This document shows positions 60,401-64,000 of a stretch of 64,000 nucleotides of DNA, piece by piece. Made by a program: the position numbers and the translations under genes. Source of the DNA: Morinoia aosen (taxonomy: Eukaryota; Arthropoda; Malacostraca; Amphipoda; Talitridae); NCBI GenBank assembly GCA_030386875.1, contig CM059560.1:43876757-43940756 (forward strand), in the 5' to 3' direction. The notes beneath the pieces were generated by a model that saw only the letters and a program-made list of their open reading frames with translations, was not told the origin of the DNA and ran no database searches. The first letter of the stretch is position 1. Each line of letters starts with the position of its first letter.

Positions 60401-63400
60401 GAGATATTTCCTGTACTCCTTTGTGCGCTGTAGAGATACCTTCTGTACTCCTTTGTGCGCTGTAGAGATACCTTCTGTACTCCTTTGTGCGCTGTTGAGA
60501 TACCTTCTGTACGCCTTTGTGCGCTGTAGAGATACCTTCTGTACTCCTTTGTGCGCTGTAGAGATACCTTCTGTACTCCTATGTGCGCTGTAGAGATACC
60601 TTCTGTACTCCTTTGTGCGCTGTAGAGATACCTCGTGTACTCCTTTGTACGTTCTAGAGATATTTCCTGTACTCCTTTGTGCGCTGTAGAGATACCTTCT
60701 GTACTCCTTTGTGCGCTGTAGAGATACCTTCTGTACTCCTTTGTGCGCTGTAGAGATACCTCGTGTACTCCTTCGTACGTTCTAGAGATATTTCCTGTAC
60801 TCCTTTGTGCGCTGTAGAGATACCTTCTGTACTCCTTTGTGCGCTGTAGAGATACCTTCTGTACTCCTTTGTGCGCTGTAGAGATACCTTCTGTACTCCT
60901 TTGTGCGCTGTAGAGATACCTTCTGTACTCCTTTGTACGCTGTAGAGATACCTCGTGTACTCCTTTGTGCGCTGTAGAGATACCTTCTGTACTCCTTTGT
61001 GCGCTGTAGAGATACCTTCTGTACTCCTTTGTGCGCTGTAGAGATACCTTCTGTACTCCTTTGTACGCTGTAGCGATACCTCGTGTACTCCTTTGTACGT
61101 TCTAGAGATATTTCCTGTACTCCTTGGTGCGCTGTAGAGATACCTTCTGTACTCCTTTGTGCGCTGTAGAGATACCTTCTTTACTCCTTTGTGCGCTGTA
61201 GAGATACCTTCTGTACTCCTTTGTGCGCTGTAGAGATACCTTCTGTACTCCTTTGTGCGCTGTAGAGATACCTCGTGTACTCCTTTGTACGCTGTAGAGA
61301 TACCTTCTGTACTCCTTTGTGCGCTGTAGAGATACCTTCTGTACTCCTTTGAACGCTGTAGAGATACCTTCTGTACTCCTTTGTGCGCTGTAGAGATACC
61401 TCGTGTACTCCTTTGTACGTTCTAGAGATATTTCCTGTACTCCTTTGTGCGCTGTAGAGATTCCTTCTGTACTCCTTTGTGCGCTGTAGAGATACCTTCT
61501 GTACTCCTTTGCGCGCTGTAGAGATACCTTCTGTACTCCTTTGTACGCTGTAGAGATACCTTCTGTACTCCTTTGTGCGCTGTAGAGATACCTTCTGTAC
61601 TCCTTTGTACGCTGTAGAGATACCTCGTGTACTCCTTTGTACGTTCTAGAGGTATTTCCTGTACTCCTTTGTGCGCTGTAGAGATACCTTCTGTACTCCT
61701 TTGTGCGCTGTAGAGATACCTTCTGTACTCCTTTGTGCGCTGTAGAGATACCTTCTGTACTCCTTTGTGCGCTGTAGAGATACCTTCTGTACTCCTTTGT
61801 ACGCTGTAGAGATACCTTCTGTACTCCTTTGTGCGCTGTAGAGATACCTTCTGTACTCCTTTGTACGCTGTAGAGATACCTCGTGTACTCCTTTGTACGT
61901 TCTAGAGATATTTCCTGTACTCCTTTGTGCGCTGTAGAGATACCTTCTGTACTCCTTTGTGCGCTATAGAGATACCTTCTGTACTCCTTTGTGCGCTGTA
62001 GAGATACCTTCTGACTCCTTTGTAGGCTGTAGAGATTCCTTCTGTACTCCTTTGTGCGCTGTAGAGATACCTTCTGTACTCCTTTGTGCGCTGTAGAGAT
62101 ACCTTCTGTTCTCCTTTGTACGCTGTAGAGATACCTCGTGTACTCCTTTGTACGTTCTAGAGATATTTCCTGTACTCCTTTGTGCGCTGTAGAGATACCT
62201 TCTGTACTCCTTTGTGCGCTGTAGAGATACCTTCTGTACTCCTTTGTGCGCTGTAGAGATACCTTCTGTACTCCTTTGTACGCTGTAGAGATACCTTCTG
62301 TACTCCTTTGTGCGCTGTAGAGATACCTTCTGTACTCCTTTGTACGCTGTAGAGATACCTCGTGTACTCCTTTGTACTTTCTAGAGATATTTCCTGTACT
62401 CCTTTGTGCGCTGTAGAGATACCTTCTGTACTCCTTTGTGCGCTGTAGAGATACCTTCTGTACTCCTTTGTACGCTGTAGAGATACCTCGTGTACTCCTT
62501 TGTACGTTCTAGAGATATTTCCTGTACTCCTTTGTGCGCTGTAGAAATACCTTCTGTACTCCTTTGTGCGCTGTAGAGATACCTTCTGTACTCCTTTGTG
62601 CGCTGTTGAGATACCTTCTGTACTCCTTTGTGCGCTGTAGAGATACCTTCTGTACTCCTTTGTGCGCTGTAGAGATACCTTCTGTACTCCTTTGTGCGCT
62701 GTAGAGATACCTTCTGTACTCCTTTGTGCGCTGTAGAGATACCTTCTGTACTCCTTTGTACGCTGTAGAGATACCTCGTGTACTCCTTTGTGCGCTGTAG
62801 AGATACCTTCTGTACTCCTTTGTGCGCTGTAGAGATACCTCATGTACTCCTTTGTACGCTGTAGAGATACCTTCTGCACTCCTTTGTACGCTGTAGAGAT
62901 ACCTCGTGTACTCCTTTGTGCGCTGTAGAGATACCTTCTGTACTCCTTTGTACGCTGTAGAGATACCTCGTGTACTCCTATGTACGTTCTAGAGATATTT
63001 CCTGTACTTCTTTGTGCGCTGTAGAGATACCTTCTGTACTCCTTTGTGCGCTGTAGGGATACCTTCTGTACTCCTTTGTGCGCTGTAGAGATACCTTCTG
63101 TACTCCTTTGTGCGCTGTAGAGATACCTTCTGTACTCCTTTGTGCGCTGTAGAGATACCTTCTGTACTCCTTTGTACGCTGTAGAGATACCTCGTTTACT
63201 CCTTTGTACGTTCTAGAGATATTTCCTGTACTCCTTTGTGCGCTGTAGAGATACCTTCTGTACTCCTTTGTGCGCTGTAGAGATACCTTCTGTACTCCTT
63301 TGTGCGCTGTAGAGATACCTTCTGTACTCCTTTGTGCGCTGTAGAGATACCTTCTGTACTCCTTTGTGTGCTGTAGAGATACCTTCTGTACTCCTTTGTA

Positions 63401-64000
63401 CGCTGTAGAGATACCTCGTGTACTCCTTTGTACGTTCTAGAGATATTTCCTGTACTCCTTTGTGCGCTGTAGAGATACCTTCTGTACTCCTTTGTACGCT
63501 GTAGAGATACATTCTGTACTCCTTTGTGCGCTGTAGAGATACCTCGTGTACTCCTTTGTACGCTGTAGAGATACCTTCTGTACTCCTTTGTGCGCTGTAG
63601 AGATACCTTCTGTACTCCTTTGTGCGCTGTAGAGATACCTTCTGTACTCCTTTGTGCGCTGTAGAGATACCTTCTGTACTCTTTTGTGCGCTGTAGAGAT
63701 ACCTCGTGTACTCCTTTGTACGCTGTAGAGATACCTTCTGTACTCCTTTGTGCGCTGTAGAGATACCTTCTGTACTCCTTTGTGCGCTGTAGAGATACCT
63801 TCTGTACTCCTTTGTGCGCTGTAGAGATACATTCTGTACTCCTTTGTGCGCTGTAGAGATACCTTCTGTACTCCTTTGTGCGCTGTAGAGATACCTCGTG
63901 TACTCCTTTGTACGTTCTAGAGATATTTCCTGTACTCCTTTGTGCGCTGTAGAGATACCTTCTGTACTCCTTTGTGCGCTGTAGAGATACCTTCTGTACT
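57485..64000 (+). repeat. Second unit of the 13,055-bp tandem duplication (partial)
   Basis: About 6.5 kb of the second unit is present before the window ends. It is nearly identical to 44,430-50,945. One substitution was noted at 50,525 (TTCTCTACTC) against 63,580 (TTCTGTACTC). The two copies share the six-monomer loss and the one-base deletion. Confidence 0.86.
62014..62014 (+). other. One-base deletion (-1), gamma copy of 15360 and 48959
   Basis: TTCTGACTCC followed by GTAGGCTG, exactly 13,055 bp from 48,959. Confidence 0.9.

Larger units (their letters stand above)
1..64000. repeat. 32-bp satellite DNA array (whole window)
   Basis: The same 32-bp unit repeats head to tail from the first to the last base, always in one orientation, with no non-repeat interruption seen. 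The commonest monomer is 47% GC (15 of 32) and strongly strand-asymmetric (12 T, 8 C, 7 G, 5 A on the plus strand). Each monomer junction carries GTAC and each front carries one CpG. The period follows directly from line-to-line recurrence and from landmark spacings that are multiples of 32. It is most likely centromeric, pericentromeric or subtelomeric satellite of a eukaryote; the location and the organism are inferred. No gene, RNA gene or mobile element was found in any stretch. Confidence 0.98.
53870..64000 (+). repeat. Higher-order block, copy gamma (runs off the window)
   Basis: It is collinear with about 7,024-17,378 of alpha. The offset is 46,846 from 53,966 to 60,513, then 46,654 after a six-monomer loss at 61,504, then 46,622 at 62,879 and 63,437. 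It also matches beta from about 57,485 onward at a constant 13,055. The right edge lies beyond base 64000. Confidence 0.86.

Noticed and set aside
1..64000. CRISPR array (short direct repeats about 32 bp long)
   Set aside because: Repeats abut with no spacers, there are about 2000 of them, and no cas genes or leader are present.
1..64000. Telomeric repeat
   Set aside because: The unit is 32 bp without a G-rich telomere motif. A subtelomeric position cannot be excluded.
1..64000. Embedded transposon, rRNA, tRNA or other unique gene
   Set aside because: No break in the 32-bp periodicity long enough to hold one was seen.
44430..64000. The large duplications as assembly artefacts
   Set aside because: The copies carry private substitutions and different monomer indels, which favours real copies. 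Read-level evidence is not available here, so this is not fully excluded.

Overview
The window is one uninterrupted tandem array of a 32-bp satellite (minisatellite-class) monomer from base 1 to base 64000, about 2000 monomers. I see no unique sequence, protein-coding gene, RNA gene, transposon or CRISPR array. An array this long and pure points to a eukaryotic chromosome (pericentromeric, subtelomeric or other heterochromatic satellite). That is inference: nothing in the sequence identifies the taxon, and I do not recognise the monomer as a named satellite.

Monomers belong to three main classes. Type A (majority, e.g. 1-32) has the front GTGCGCTGTAGAG and the tail CCTTCTG. Type B (e.g. 129-160) has the front GTACGCTG and the tail CCTCGTG. 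Type C (e.g. 161-192) has GTACGTTCTAGAG with the tail TTTCCTG. Fronts and tails also occur in other combinations. B or a CTCGTG-tailed A usually sits just before C. Between these dyads lie runs of A of irregular length.

The array has a layered higher-order structure. Rare variant monomers recur at spacings that are whole numbers of monomers. Large blocks recur: about 1.8-20.3 kb matches about 38.4-53.9 kb, and about 7.0-17.4 kb matches about 53.9-64.0 kb. There is a 13,055-bp direct tandem duplication (start about 44.43 kb), a 5,217-bp one (about 22.3-32.7 kb), a 3,264-bp one at the left end, and 2,656-bp spaced copies near 16-21 kb. Copies differ by scattered substitutions and by gain or loss of whole monomers, the pattern expected from unequal exchange. 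The stretch 32.7-36.3 kb has no close long-range copy in the window and carries more private variants.

The 32-bp register is very stable. Landmark and block offsets are all explained by ten one-base indels, net -2 bp over 64 kb. Long open frames on the minus strand (up to 496 codons) are a by-product: types A and B have no stop codon in any minus-strand frame, and stops come mainly from the CTAG of type C. I annotate no CDS.
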